Made by a program: the position numbers and the translations under genes. The notes beneath the pieces were generated by a model. The model was not told the DNA's origin and did not search any database. It saw only the letters and a program-made list of their open reading frames with translations. Positions 25,134-33,137 of a stretch of DNA of 64,000 nt are shown piece after piece (the first letter of the stretch is position 1; every line of letters starts with the position of its first letter). The DNA is from HGM04593 sp045634305 (GTDB lineage: Bacteria; Bacteroidota; Bacteroidia; Bacteroidales; Bacteroidaceae): the NCBI GenBank assembly GCA_045634305.1, contig JAZQZZ010000040.1:1-64000 (forward strand), written 5' to 3'.

Positions 25134-26852
25134 ATGAAAAACAATAAATCAATGCTAAAGAAACTGTTTTTGCTGCTTGTTGTGGCAGCTGTGATGTTGA
25201 GCTCATGCAGCTCAAAGATGAAGAGTATGAAGTCCGAGTATTTCACCGTTACTCCGGGCGTGCTGGAGGTTGTCGGCAGTGAGATTCCTGCTACCATCGA
25301 CGGCCGTTTCCCTGCAAAGTTCTTCAATAAGAAATCGGTACTGACTATTACTCCTGTGCTCAAGTACGAGGGCGGTGAGGCCATCTCTGAACCTGTGACA
25401 TTCCAGGGCGAGAAGGTACGTGGCAACGACCGCACTATCTCATACGACAATGGTGGCAGCTTCAAGATGAAGATCCAGTACGATTATATCCCTGCGATGG
25501 AAGATGCCGAACTCTATCTGCGTTTTGTAATCAATAAAGGAAAGAAGACAAAGAACGTTCCCGAGGTGAAGGTTGCCGATGGCTGTATCGCTACATCCCA
25601 GCTCTATCGTCAGACTGCTGCAACGGCAAATATCGCTGTCGGCGAGGATGCTTTCCAGCGTGTCATCAAGCAGGCCAAGGAGGCCAACATTATGTTCCTT
25701 ATACAGCAGACAAATCTCCGCACTTCGGAGCTCAACAGTACCGAGATGACAGAGTTCCGTGCTGCACTCAAGGATGTGGCTACCGATTACGAGAACAAGG
25801 TGCTCGATGAAATCAAGGTGTCAGCATACGCATCACCCGATGGCGGTGTGATGCTCAATGACGGTATTGCCGTTGTGCGCGAAATCAACACTGCAAAGCA
25901 GATGAAAAAGGAGCTCAAGAACGCAAAGCTCGACGGTTATGTCGACAGCGAGTACACTGCCGAGGATTGGGAAGGCTTCAAGGAGCTCATCTCGCAGTCT
26001 AATTTGCCCGATAAGGAACTTATTCTCCGCCTGCTCTCTATGTATACCGATCCCGAGGAGCGTGAGCAGCAGATTAAGAATATTTCATCTGTTTATTCAG
26101 AACTTGCAGACGAGATTCTTCCAAAACTGCGTCGTGCACGTGTTACATTGAACTATCAGATTATCGGCCGTTCCGACGACCAGATCAAAGCGCAGTACGC
26201 AGCCGATCCTTCGGAACTCTCATTGGAGGAGATTCTCTACTCTTCAATCCTCACCGAGGACGAGGCTGAGCAGACCGATATCTTCAACACTGCAATCAGA
26301 CTCTATCCAAACGACTACCGTGCATATAACAACCTTGGTGTGATGGCTTATAACAAGGGCGATTACAGTACAGCTGCAAGCTATTTTGCAAAGGCTGAGA
26401 GTGTGGCAAAGGCTGCTCCCGAGGTAATGGTTAACCTTGGCTATCTTGAGTTGCTCGAGGGTAATGTAGCCGAGGCTGAGGGTTACATGGCAAAGGGTGC
26501 CGATGCAAAGGCCGGTGACGAGGCACTTGGTAACCTCTACATCGCACAGGGCGAGTATGGCCGTGCCGCAGCGTTGCTCAAAGGTAAGAATACCAACAGC
26601 GCACTGTTGGCACAGGTCCTCAACAAGAACTATGTTGCCGCACGCGAGACTCTCGATGCTATGGAGAACCCCGATGCAATGACATACTACATCAAGGCAG
26701 TTCTCGGTGCCCGTATATCAAATGTCGGCTTTGTCTATGATGGTTTGAAGAAGGCTGTAGAACTTGACCCATCATTGGCAAAGAAGGCTATGGGTGACCT
26801 GGAGTTCGCTAAATATGTGAAGGACGCTACCTTCTGCAATATTCTTAAATAA
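25134..26852 (+). CDS. Lipoprotein with OmpA-fold-like and TPR regions
   Basis: A 572-residue lipoprotein (lipobox LSSC, Cys25; ATG 25152 is an alternative start). Residues 30-170 look like beta-sandwich modules with a repeated VLKYEGGEAISEPVTFQGE pattern. About 215-370 resembles an OmpA/MotB-like fold (EIKVSAYASPDGG, then helical segments with REINTAKQMKKEL), although the usual peptidoglycan-binding arginine is not in its normal setting. From about 390 there are TPR-like repeats (YPNDYRAYNNLGVMAYNKGDYSTAASYFAKAE, and so on). The combination suggests a periplasmic scaffold tied to the cell wall or another envelope protein. A well-formed promoter precedes it, so it is transcribed independently of xerD. 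Confidence 0.78.
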   Translation: MKNNKSMLKKLFLLLVVAAVMLSSCSSKMKSMKSEYFTVTPGVLEVVGSEIPATIDGRFPAKFFNKKSVLTITPVLKYEGGEAISEPVTFQGEKVRGNDRTISYDNGGSFKMKIQYDYIPAMEDAELYLRFVINKGKKTKNVPEVKVADGCIATSQLYRQTAATANIAVGEDAFQRVIKQAKEANIMFLIQQTNLRTSELNSTEMTEFRAALKDVATDYENKVLDEIKVSAYASPDGGVMLNDGIAVVREINTAKQMKKELKNAKLDGYVDSEYTAEDWEGFKELISQSNLPDKELILRLLSMYTDPEEREQQIKNISSVYSELADEILPKLRRARVTLNYQIIGRSDDQIKAQYAADPSELSLEEILYSSILTEDEAEQTDIFNTAIRLYPNDYRAYNNLGVMAYNKGDYSTAASYFAKAESVAKAAPEVMVNLGYLELLEGNVAEAEGYMAKGADAKAGDEALGNLYIAQGEYGRAAALLKGKNTNSALLAQVLNKNYVAARETLDAMENPDAMTYYIKAVLGARISNVGFVYDGLKKAVELDPSLAKKAMGDLEFAKYVKDATFCNILK

Positions 26853-26857
26853 CAGCT

Positions 26858-27991
26858 GTGGCTGCAAATATACTTAATGAACAGGTTGCGATGCTTGCAC
26901 TCTCACGGGTGCAGGTGCCGCACCTTGCTCTTATCAGGGAACTCATTGAAACCGTTGGCAGTGCAAAGGAACTGCTCGAGAATGGCGCCAATATAGGCGA
27001 CATTGTACCCGGTGCATCGCCCCGTCTGCGCGAGCTGCTCTGCGACCGTTCGCTTGTGGAACTTGCCGAGAAGGAGATGGAGTTCATTGAGTCAAAAGGC
27101 ATAAAGCTCATCTGCTTTGGCGATGAGGCCTATCCCTGCCGTCTTGCCGAGTGTGCCGATGCGCCGCTGGTGCTGCACTCGCTCGGCAATGCCGATCTCA
27201 ATGCCCGCCGCATTGTTTCCATCGTCGGAACACGCCATGCAAGCGAGTATGGAAAGTCGCTTTGCGAGAACTTTGTTGCCGACCTGGCACGCTTCGCGCC
27301 CGGTACGCTCATTGTCAGCGGCCTTGCATACGGTATTGATGTCTGTGCCCACCGGGCAGCACTAAAGGCCGGCCTGCCGACCATTGGAGTGCTTGCTCAC
27401 GGACTAGACCGCATCTATCCCGGCGCACACCGTGCCACTGCAAAGCAGATGCTTGAGAACGGCGGCCTGCTCACCGAATTCATGAGCGGAACAGAATCGC
27501 TTAAACCTTTTTTTGTGCAGCGCAACAGAATTGTTGCCGGCATGGCCGATGCAACGGTTGTCGTGGAATCGGCGTCAAAGGGCGGCTCGCTCATCACAGC
27601 CTCGCTCGCCTTGGGTTATGACCGTGACTGCTTTGCCTTCCCCGGTCGTGTAAACGACCAATATTCACAGGGTTGCAATGAACTTGTCAGTCGCAACAGG
27701 GCGGCGCTAATAACCAGCGCCTATGACTTTGTCGAGGCAATGAACTGGGAGGTTGCTACCACTAAAAAGAGTGCCGAGGATTTACAGACCGAACTGTTCC
27801 CCAACCTTTCGCCCGACGAGACCGCAGTAATGACCGCACTGCGCGAGAACAGCGACGGCCTGCAGGTAAATCAGATGGTTGTGCAGTTGAACATGCCAAT
27901 AAACAAGCTGCTGCCCCTGCTCTTTGAAATGGAAATGAAAGGTCTTGTCAAGGCCGTTGCCGGCGGTTGCTATCGTGTGATGGTGTTGTGA
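26858..27991 (+). CDS. dprA: DNA-processing protein DprA (Smf)
   Basis: DprA protects incoming single-stranded DNA during natural transformation and loads RecA. The 377 residues consist of an N-terminal SAM-like part, the Rossmann-like core (VGTRHASEYGKSL, VSGLAYGIDVCAHRAAL, VLAHGLDRIYPGAHR, FVQRNRIVAGMADATVVVESASKGGSLITA) and a C-terminal winged helix (about 310-377). The start is GTG 26858, five bases after the lipoprotein stop; the next in-frame ATG would cut into the first helix. DprA is widespread in bacteria without known competence. Confidence 0.94.
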   Translation: MAANILNEQVAMLALSRVQVPHLALIRELIETVGSAKELLENGANIGDIVPGASPRLRELLCDRSLVELAEKEMEFIESKGIKLICFGDEAYPCRLAECADAPLVLHSLGNADLNARRIVSIVGTRHASEYGKSLCENFVADLARFAPGTLIVSGLAYGIDVCAHRAALKAGLPTIGVLAHGLDRIYPGAHRATAKQMLENGGLLTEFMSGTESLKPFFVQRNRIVAGMADATVVVESASKGGSLITASLALGYDRDCFAFPGRVNDQYSQGCNELVSRNRAALITSAYDFVEAMNWEVATTKKSAEDLQTELFPNLSPDETAVMTALRENSDGLQVNQMVVQLNMPINKLLPLLFEMEMKGLVKAVAGGCYRVMVL

Positions 27992-28014
27992 TTCCGACAT
28001 TTGGATATTTTTAT

Positions 28015-28052
28015 AGTATTGCCCCTTAAGTCCTGGACTTCGGGGCAATATT
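28015..28052 (+). terminator. Terminator after dprA
   Basis: An 11-pair outer stem (AGTATTGCCCC with GGGGCAATATT, one G-T pair) closes on a short inner stem AAGT/ACTT; GTTTATAT follows. It lies in the 90 bases between dprA and the convergent unknown genes and may serve both directions. Confidence 0.65.
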
Positions 28053-28081
28053 GTTTATATGGCTTCAGCGATATTCTCGCT

Positions 28082-28240
28082 TTATTTTTTCTTCTTGCTC
28101 TCTAAGTAAACGCGGATGATAAGGACTGCCAGGCCTATGAGTGCGTAAATGGCGGCAGCCTTCATCTTCTCTTCACCTTCAAATTCATCAAGTAGATGGC
28201 GGCCGATAGTGCAATGTGTCCAGATGATATTTGTAACCAT
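28082..28240 (-). CDS. Small single-pass membrane protein, unknown
   Basis: A possible 52-residue protein starting at ATG 28240, with an initial polar half, one membrane helix (about 26-45, MKAAAIYALIGLAVLII) and a lysine-rich C-terminus (YLESKKKK), giving a clear N-out/C-in prediction. An internal ATG would leave only the helix. It follows the unknown secreted gene by 47 bases on the same strand. I do not recognise it; small hydrophobic genes of this kind are easy to over-call, so confidence is modest. Confidence 0.45.
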   Translation of the reverse strand: MVTNIIWTHCTIGRHLLDEFEGEEKMKAAAIYALIGLAVLIIRVYLESKKKK

Positions 28241-28287
28241 AGTAGTTTTGTCAAGTCTGTTAATGCTGTGATGATGTAGTCTGAATC

Positions 28288-29127
28288 TTACTTGTTGGTA
28301 AGAAAAAGTATAACAGACAAGTCTATATTGTTCTCTAATTGTATTGCCGGCCATTTGTACTCCTGCAACAATTTTTTGATTGCACGGAATTCCCTAAGGT
28401 CGTTGGTTTCCTTATGTTTGTTAATGATACAACCGGTTAGCTTGCCATTGTTGTCAATGCAGATTTCTCTTATAGCTACAATAATTTTATCTCCTTTCTT
28501 TAGTTTAGGAAAGTCATTCCATGGGAACCTGTCTGACAACTCCTTGCTAATACTTAATGCGGCTGACGGGTCAATATTTGCATAGGTGCTTGTAACTTGT
28601 TTGAAATCACTCACAACTCCTTCCTGTAAACAGATGTTGACCATTGATTCATTGACTATGTAATAGCCCATTTCTTGAGTTTCTTCACTTCTGTTTAAAT
28701 TTAAAGAGTCGCTGACCCATGTTGCGTGTATTCCTTCGTTTGTGCAGTATTGCGCAAAGAGACCGTTCAGCTCTTCTTGGGGCCATTCTATCCAATGCGA
28801 TGTGATATTCCCGCCTTTTCCATGATAAATATTAAATTCTATTTTGCGCAGGAATAGTTTGTTGTCTGCAATTTCCCATGTGGCTATGTAGTTACGCGAA
28901 CATGCTGTTGAAGATGATCCTCTCCATGTCTTTCCTTCCAAAGTGACCTCTTTGGGCAGTGCATCGCGTACCATTTTCCCCAATGCGCGGTCTCCTGCTT
29001 CTAATGGGAAATCGTGGTCAAGACAATGCTTTTCACCGTTGATTATTATGGTGTCGGCTATTTGGATTGTTGCTCTTGCTGTAAATGGCAACAAAATGAG
29101 CATGAACAATAACAGCGGTTTTTTCAT
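28288..29127 (-). CDS. Secreted protein with TonB-C-like domain, unknown
   Basis: A 279-residue protein with a signal peptide (cleaved near TARA-T, residue 19). The last 70 residues (about 212-277) follow the TonB C-terminal pattern: a strand (IIVAIREICIDNNGKL), a turn, a helix (REFRAIKKLLQEYKW), and a final strand (IDLSVILFLT). It lacks the membrane anchor and proline-rich spacer of TonB, so it is not an energy transducer; such orphan domains occur in many secreted Bacteroidetes proteins. The region is AT-richer than its neighbours. The function is unknown. Confidence 0.65.
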   Translation of the reverse strand: MKKPLLLFMLILLPFTARATIQIADTIIINGEKHCLDHDFPLEAGDRALGKMVRDALPKEVTLEGKTWRGSSSTACSRNYIATWEIADNKLFLRKIEFNIYHGKGGNITSHWIEWPQEELNGLFAQYCTNEGIHATWVSDSLNLNRSEETQEMGYYIVNESMVNICLQEGVVSDFKQVTSTYANIDPSAALSISKELSDRFPWNDFPKLKKGDKIIVAIREICIDNNGKLTGCIINKHKETNDLREFRAIKKLLQEYKWPAIQLENNIDLSVILFLTNK

Positions 29128-29239
29128 GATATCTTTTGCTTTGAACTATATTTATAACGCAATATTAACTATTTTTCTGCAAAATATTCCTATCATTCAC
29201 TTTTTTGTGTAGCTAAATTCTGCACCCGCAGTAAAAAAC

Positions 29240-29364
29240 TAAAGCAAGCTTTAATTTTTCGCTCGTTTATTCGTAATTCGCCTATGGCAGATATACGACT
29301 GCACTCGCTTTGAAAAATAATCAAGTAAACTTGTTATTTCTCGCTCGTTTATTCGTATATTCGC
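29240..29364. repeat. Two tandem hairpin/CGCTCGTTTATTCGTA elements before hflX
   Basis: Copy 1 runs from 29240 to about 29281 and copy 2 from about 29314 to 29364, 82 bases apart. Each has a short inverted repeat with an AA loop (AAAGC-AA-GCTTT; CAAGT-AA-ACTTG), a T-rich link of 7-8 bases, the identical 16-mer CGCTCGTTTATTCGTA (29260-29275 and 29342-29357), then ATTCGCC or TATTCGCA. Two stem positions differ in a compensatory way between the copies. The second ends in TATATTCG, one base from a -7 box, 29 bases before hflX, so it may be the hflX promoter region. Confidence 0.7.
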
Positions 29365-29391
29365 ATAAAATTTGGATAAGATTGTATTTGG

Positions 29392-30657
29392 ATGAAAGAA
29401 TTTGTTATATCGACAACTAAGAAAGAGACCGCTATTCTGGTGGGATTGATTACCGCCACACAGAACGAGCGCAAGACAAACGAGTATCTCGACGAGCTCG
29501 AATTCCTTGCGCAGACAGCCGGTGCCGAGGTCGTTAAGCGCTTTACACAGCGCATTGACCATCCGCATCCTGTTACATACGTGGGTACCGGTAAACTAAA
29601 AGAGATTGCCGATTATGTTGAGATGCTCAAGGATACCGACGACGAGATTGGTATGGTAATCTTCGACGACGAGCTGTCGGCAAAGCAGATACGCAACATT
29701 GAAAAAGAAATAAAGATAAAGATTCTCGACCGTACATCGCTAATTCTCGATATCTTTGCCATGCGTGCGCAGACTGCACACGCAAAGGTGCAGGTTGAGC
29801 TTGCGCAGTACAAATATATGCTCCCTCGTCTGCAGCGTCTGTGGACTCACCTTGAACGCCAGGGTGGTGGTTCCGGCGGCGGTAGCGGAAAGGGCGGTAG
29901 CGTGGGTTTGCGTGGTCCGGGTGAGACTCAGCTCGAGATGGACCGCCGTATAATTCTTGGCCGTATGTCGCTGTTGAAAGAGCAGTTGGCGCAGATTGAC
30001 AAGCAGAAGAGCATACAGCGCAAGAACCGCGGGCGCCTCATCCGTGTGGCACTGGTGGGCTACACCAACGTGGGTAAATCGACACTGATGAACCTGCTGG
30101 CCAAGAGCGAGGTTTTTGCCGAGAACAAACTCTTTGCAACGCTCGACACCACAGTGCGCAAGGTAATCATCGAGAACCTGCCGTTCTTGCTCTCCGACAC
30201 CGTAGGTTTCATACGCAAGTTGCCTACCGACCTTGTGGAGTCGTTCAAGTCTACACTCGACGAGGTGCGCGAGGCCGACCTTCTGTTGCACGTTGTGGAC
30301 GTGTCGCACCCCGAGTTCGAGGAGCAGATTGAGGTGGTTGAAAAGACACTTGCCGACCTCAAGTGCGGCGACAAGCCATTGATGGTAATCTTCAACAAGA
30401 TTGATGCCTTCACATACGTTCAGAAAGAGGAGGACGACCTCACTCCAAAGACAAAGGAGAATATCACCCTCGATGAACTCAAGGAGACTTGGATGAACAA
30501 ACTTGCCGACAACTGCCTGTTCATCTCGGCACGCGAGAAACAGAATATTGAGAACCTCAAGGAAATCATTTATAAGAAGGTGTGCGAACTGCATGTGCAG
30601 AAGTATCCGTATAATGATTTTCTATATCAAAATTACGAAGATTTGAGCGAAGAGTAA
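29392..30657 (+). CDS. hflX: Ribosome-associated GTPase HflX
   Basis: HflX splits stalled or stress-damaged 70S ribosomes. The 421 residues have the N-terminal HflX domain (about 1-185; HPVTYVGTGKLKEI, IIFDDELSAKQIRNIEKE and the family stretch LGLRGPGETQLE, here VGLRGPGETQLEMDRR), a glycine-rich linker before it (GGGSGGGSGKGG) and the G domain with G1 GYTNVGKST (223-231), G3 DTVGFI and G4 NKID. The C-terminus is short, as in other Bacteroidetes. Two repeated hairpin elements lie upstream. Confidence 0.95.
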   Translation: MKEFVISTTKKETAILVGLITATQNERKTNEYLDELEFLAQTAGAEVVKRFTQRIDHPHPVTYVGTGKLKEIADYVEMLKDTDDEIGMVIFDDELSAKQIRNIEKEIKIKILDRTSLILDIFAMRAQTAHAKVQVELAQYKYMLPRLQRLWTHLERQGGGSGGGSGKGGSVGLRGPGETQLEMDRRIILGRMSLLKEQLAQIDKQKSIQRKNRGRLIRVALVGYTNVGKSTLMNLLAKSEVFAENKLFATLDTTVRKVIIENLPFLLSDTVGFIRKLPTDLVESFKSTLDEVREADLLLHVVDVSHPEFEEQIEVVEKTLADLKCGDKPLMVIFNKIDAFTYVQKEEDDLTPKTKENITLDELKETWMNKLADNCLFISAREKQNIENLKEIIYKKVCELHVQKYPYNDFLYQNYEDLSEE

Positions 30658-30706
30658 CAGTGTGAAGACTGAATAAATAATATAAACCAATTAACATACA
30701 AAAACT

Positions 30707-32350
30707 ATGGCAGCAATTCCTGAATTCAAGTATGCCCACATGTTCCAGCATGGACAGGACACAACAGAGTATTATCTCTTGACAAAAGAGGGTGTTTCTG
30801 TGGGCGAGTTTGAGGGTAAACCAATCCTTAAAGTTACTCCCGAGGCTTTGACACTCTTGTCACGCACTGCATTCCGCGATGTATCGTTCATGTTGCGCCG
30901 CGCTCACAACGAGCAGGTTGCAAAGATTTTGAACGATCCTGAGGCTAGCGATAACGACAAGTATGTAGCACTCACATTCCTCCGCAATGCCGAGGTTGCC
31001 TGCAAGGGACAGCTCCCATTGTGCCAGGATACAGGTACAGCAATCATCCATGGCGAGAAGGGACAGCAGGTGTGGACTGGTTTCTGCGATGAGGAGGCTC
31101 TCTCACGCGGTGTCTTCGATACATACACTCAGGAGAACCTTCGTTACAGCCAGAATGCTCCACTCAATATGTACGACGAGGTGAACACAAAGTGTAACCT
31201 CCCCGCGCAAATTGACATTGAGGCTACCGAGGGCATGGAGTACAAGTTCCTCATGGTTACAAAGGGTGGTGGTTCTGCCAACAAGACATATCTCTACCAG
31301 GAGACTAAGGCTCTGTTGAACCCTGCAACTCTTGTTCCTTTCCTCGTTGAGAAGATGAAGAGCCTGGGTACAGCAGCTTGTCCTCCTTATCACATTGCAT
31401 TCGTTATCGGTGGTACATCGGCCGAGAAGAACCTGCATACAGTGAAACTCGCTTCTACACACTACTACGACGATCTGCCGACAACAGGCGACGAGACAGG
31501 CCGCCCATTCCGCGACATCGAGCTCGAGGAACAGCTCCTGAAAGAGGCTCACAACATTGGTCTTGGTGCGCAGTTCGGTGGCAAGTATCTTGCACACGAC
31601 ATCCGCGTTGTACGTCTTCCACGCCACGGTGCAAGCTGCCCTGTCGGTATGGGTGTGAGCTGCTCGGCCGACCGCAACATCAAGGCGAAAATCAACAAGG
31701 ATGGTCTTTGGATTGAGAAACTCGACGACCAGCCTGCAACACTCATCCCCGAGGCTTTGCGCAACGCCGGCGAGGGCGAGATTGTACGCGTTGACCTCAA
31801 CCGCCCGATGAAGGAGGTTTGTGCACAGCTTTCACAGTACCCGATAGCTACACGTCTTTCACTCAACGGTACAATCATTGTAGGCCGTGATATTGCTCAC
31901 GCAAAACTGAAAGAGCGCATCGACCGCGGCGAGGGTCTTCCACAGTACATCAAGGACCATCCAATCTACTATGCAGGTCCGGCAAAGACTCCGGCCGGCA
32001 TGCCTTGCGGCTCAATGGGTCCCACAACTGCAGGTCGTATGGACTCATATGTAGACCTCTTCCAGGAGAATGGCGGTTCAATGATTATGCTTGCAAAGGG
32101 TAACCGCAGCCAGCAGGTGACCGACGCTTGCCAGAAGCACGGCGGTTTCTATCTTGGCTCAATCGGTGGCCCTGCAGCCATCCTTGCGCAGAACAATATC
32201 AAGAGCATCGAGTGCGTTGAGTACCCGGAGCTTGGTATGGAGGCTATCTGGAAGATTGAGGTTGAGGACTTCCCTGCATTCATCCTCGTAGATGACAAGG
32301 GTAATGACTTCTTCAAACAGATTAAGCCAAGGTGCAGTTGTTGCAAGTAA
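30707..32350 (+). CDS. fumB: Class I fumarate hydratase (iron-sulfur)
   Basis: Interconverts malate and fumarate; in fermenting Bacteroidales it runs towards fumarate for the succinate branch. The 547-residue single chain holds both halves: the alpha-type N-terminus with the cluster cysteine Cys106 (LPLCQDTGTAI), the GGGSANKTYL and PRHGASCPVGMGVSC blocks, and the beta-type C-terminus with the PAKTPAGMPCGSMGPTTAGRMD segment. It ends in a cysteine cluster (CSCCK). Class I enzymes are oxygen-sensitive, which fits the rubrerythrin gene next to it. It follows hflX by 49 bases and may share its transcript. The choice of symbol is nominal. Confidence 0.95.
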   Translation: MAAIPEFKYAHMFQHGQDTTEYYLLTKEGVSVGEFEGKPILKVTPEALTLLSRTAFRDVSFMLRRAHNEQVAKILNDPEASDNDKYVALTFLRNAEVACKGQLPLCQDTGTAIIHGEKGQQVWTGFCDEEALSRGVFDTYTQENLRYSQNAPLNMYDEVNTKCNLPAQIDIEATEGMEYKFLMVTKGGGSANKTYLYQETKALLNPATLVPFLVEKMKSLGTAACPPYHIAFVIGGTSAEKNLHTVKLASTHYYDDLPTTGDETGRPFRDIELEEQLLKEAHNIGLGAQFGGKYLAHDIRVVRLPRHGASCPVGMGVSCSADRNIKAKINKDGLWIEKLDDQPATLIPEALRNAGEGEIVRVDLNRPMKEVCAQLSQYPIATRLSLNGTIIVGRDIAHAKLKERIDRGEGLPQYIKDHPIYYAGPAKTPAGMPCGSMGPTTAGRMDSYVDLFQENGGSMIMLAKGNRSQQVTDACQKHGGFYLGSIGGPAAILAQNNIKSIECVEYPELGMEAIWKIEVEDFPAFILVDDKGNDFFKQIKPRCSCCK

Positions 32351-32384
32351 AGGTGAAAGCTTTTACCTTGCACAGCATCTTTTT
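32351..32384 (+). terminator. Weak hairpin directly after fumarase stop
   Basis: AGGTGAAA pairs with TTTTACCT (one G-T pair) around the centre of 32351-32368, with a TGCA/TGCA extension; CTTTTT follows 11 bases later. The stronger hairpin at 32409 is the likelier main terminator. Confidence 0.35.
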
Positions 32385-32408
32385 ATTTATATCCTTATAA
32401 GTCATAAA

Positions 32409-32449
32409 GGGCGTCTCTTTGAACAAAGAGGCGTCCTTTTTGTTTTTTT
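32409..32449 (+). terminator. Rho-independent terminator of fumarase
   Basis: A 13-pair stem (GGGCGTCTCTTTG with CAAAGAGGCGTCC, two G-T pairs) closes on an AA loop; a T-rich run (32437-32449) follows. A strong terminator in the 193-base gap before the rubrerythrin gene. Confidence 0.85.
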
Positions 32450-32543
32450 AGTAAAAAAAGTGACCGAATGTCTTTGCTGTTTGCGAGAATTTTAAGATAA
32501 TTGCAGAAGAAAATCTTATTAACACTTTTAATAAAAAACAACT

Positions 32544-33083
32544 ATGGATAAATCATTGAAAGGAACAAAGACCGAAGCTAACCTTTGGGCAGCTTTTGCG
32601 GGTGAGAGCCAGGCGCGTAACAAGTATACATACTATGCAAGCAAGGCTAAAAAGGATGGTTTTGAGCAGATGGCAGCAATCTTCCAGGAGACAGCAGACC
32701 AGGAGAAAGAGCATGCTAAATTGTGGTTCAAGCTTGTACACGGTATTGGTAGCACAGCCGAGAATCTTGTAGATGCTGCTGCAGGCGAGAACTACGAGTG
32801 GACAGATATGTACCCGACAATGGCAAAGGAGGCTCGCGAAGAGGGCTTTGTTGAGATTGCCGCAATGTTCGAGGCTGTTGCAAGGGTTGAGAAGGTACAT
32901 GAGGAGCGTTACAAGAAGTTGCTTGAGAATGTACAGAACGGTCTTGTGTTCAGCCGCGACAAGGATTGCATCTGGCAGTGCCGCAACTGTGGTCACTTGC
33001 ACATTGGTAAGATGGCTCCCGAGGTTTGCCCTGTATGCGTGCATCCAAAGGCATATTTCCAGATCAAGCCCGAGAACTATTGA
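32544..33083 (+). CDS. rbr: Rubrerythrin
   Basis: A peroxidase that detoxifies hydrogen peroxide in anaerobes. The 179 residues have the N-terminal four-helix diiron domain (glutamates in FAGESQARNKY, ETADQEKEHAK, EGFVEIAAMFEAVARVEKVHEERY) and the C-terminal rubredoxin domain with the Fe-Cys4 pairs CRNCG and CPVC. The rubredoxin part is complete. No electron-donor gene is next to it. A perfect 40-base palindrome follows, forming a terminator shared with the convergent transglycosylase gene. Confidence 0.96.
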   Translation: MDKSLKGTKTEANLWAAFAGESQARNKYTYYASKAKKDGFEQMAAIFQETADQEKEHAKLWFKLVHGIGSTAENLVDAAAGENYEWTDMYPTMAKEAREEGFVEIAAMFEAVARVEKVHEERYKKLLENVQNGLVFSRDKDCIWQCRNCGHLHIGKMAPEVCPVCVHPKAYFQIKPENY

Positions 33084-33097
33084 TTGGATACTCTTTG

Positions 33098-33137
33098 ATA
33101 AAAGAAGAAATCTTCCGCGGAAGATTTCTTCTTTTAT
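33098..33137. terminator. Bidirectional terminator, perfect 40-base palindrome
   Basis: The 20 bases at 33098-33117 are followed without a gap by their exact reverse complement. AAGAAG/CTTCTT tracts at the ends give T-rich 3' sides on both strands. It lies 14 bases past the rbr stop and contains the stop codon of the convergent transglycosylase gene (33134-33136). Confidence 0.85.

Noticed and set aside
29740..30594. Long open frame antisense to hflX (284 codons)
   Set aside because: Low-complexity composition expected from the complement of a coding strand, no family features, no promoter; hflX is a clear gene.
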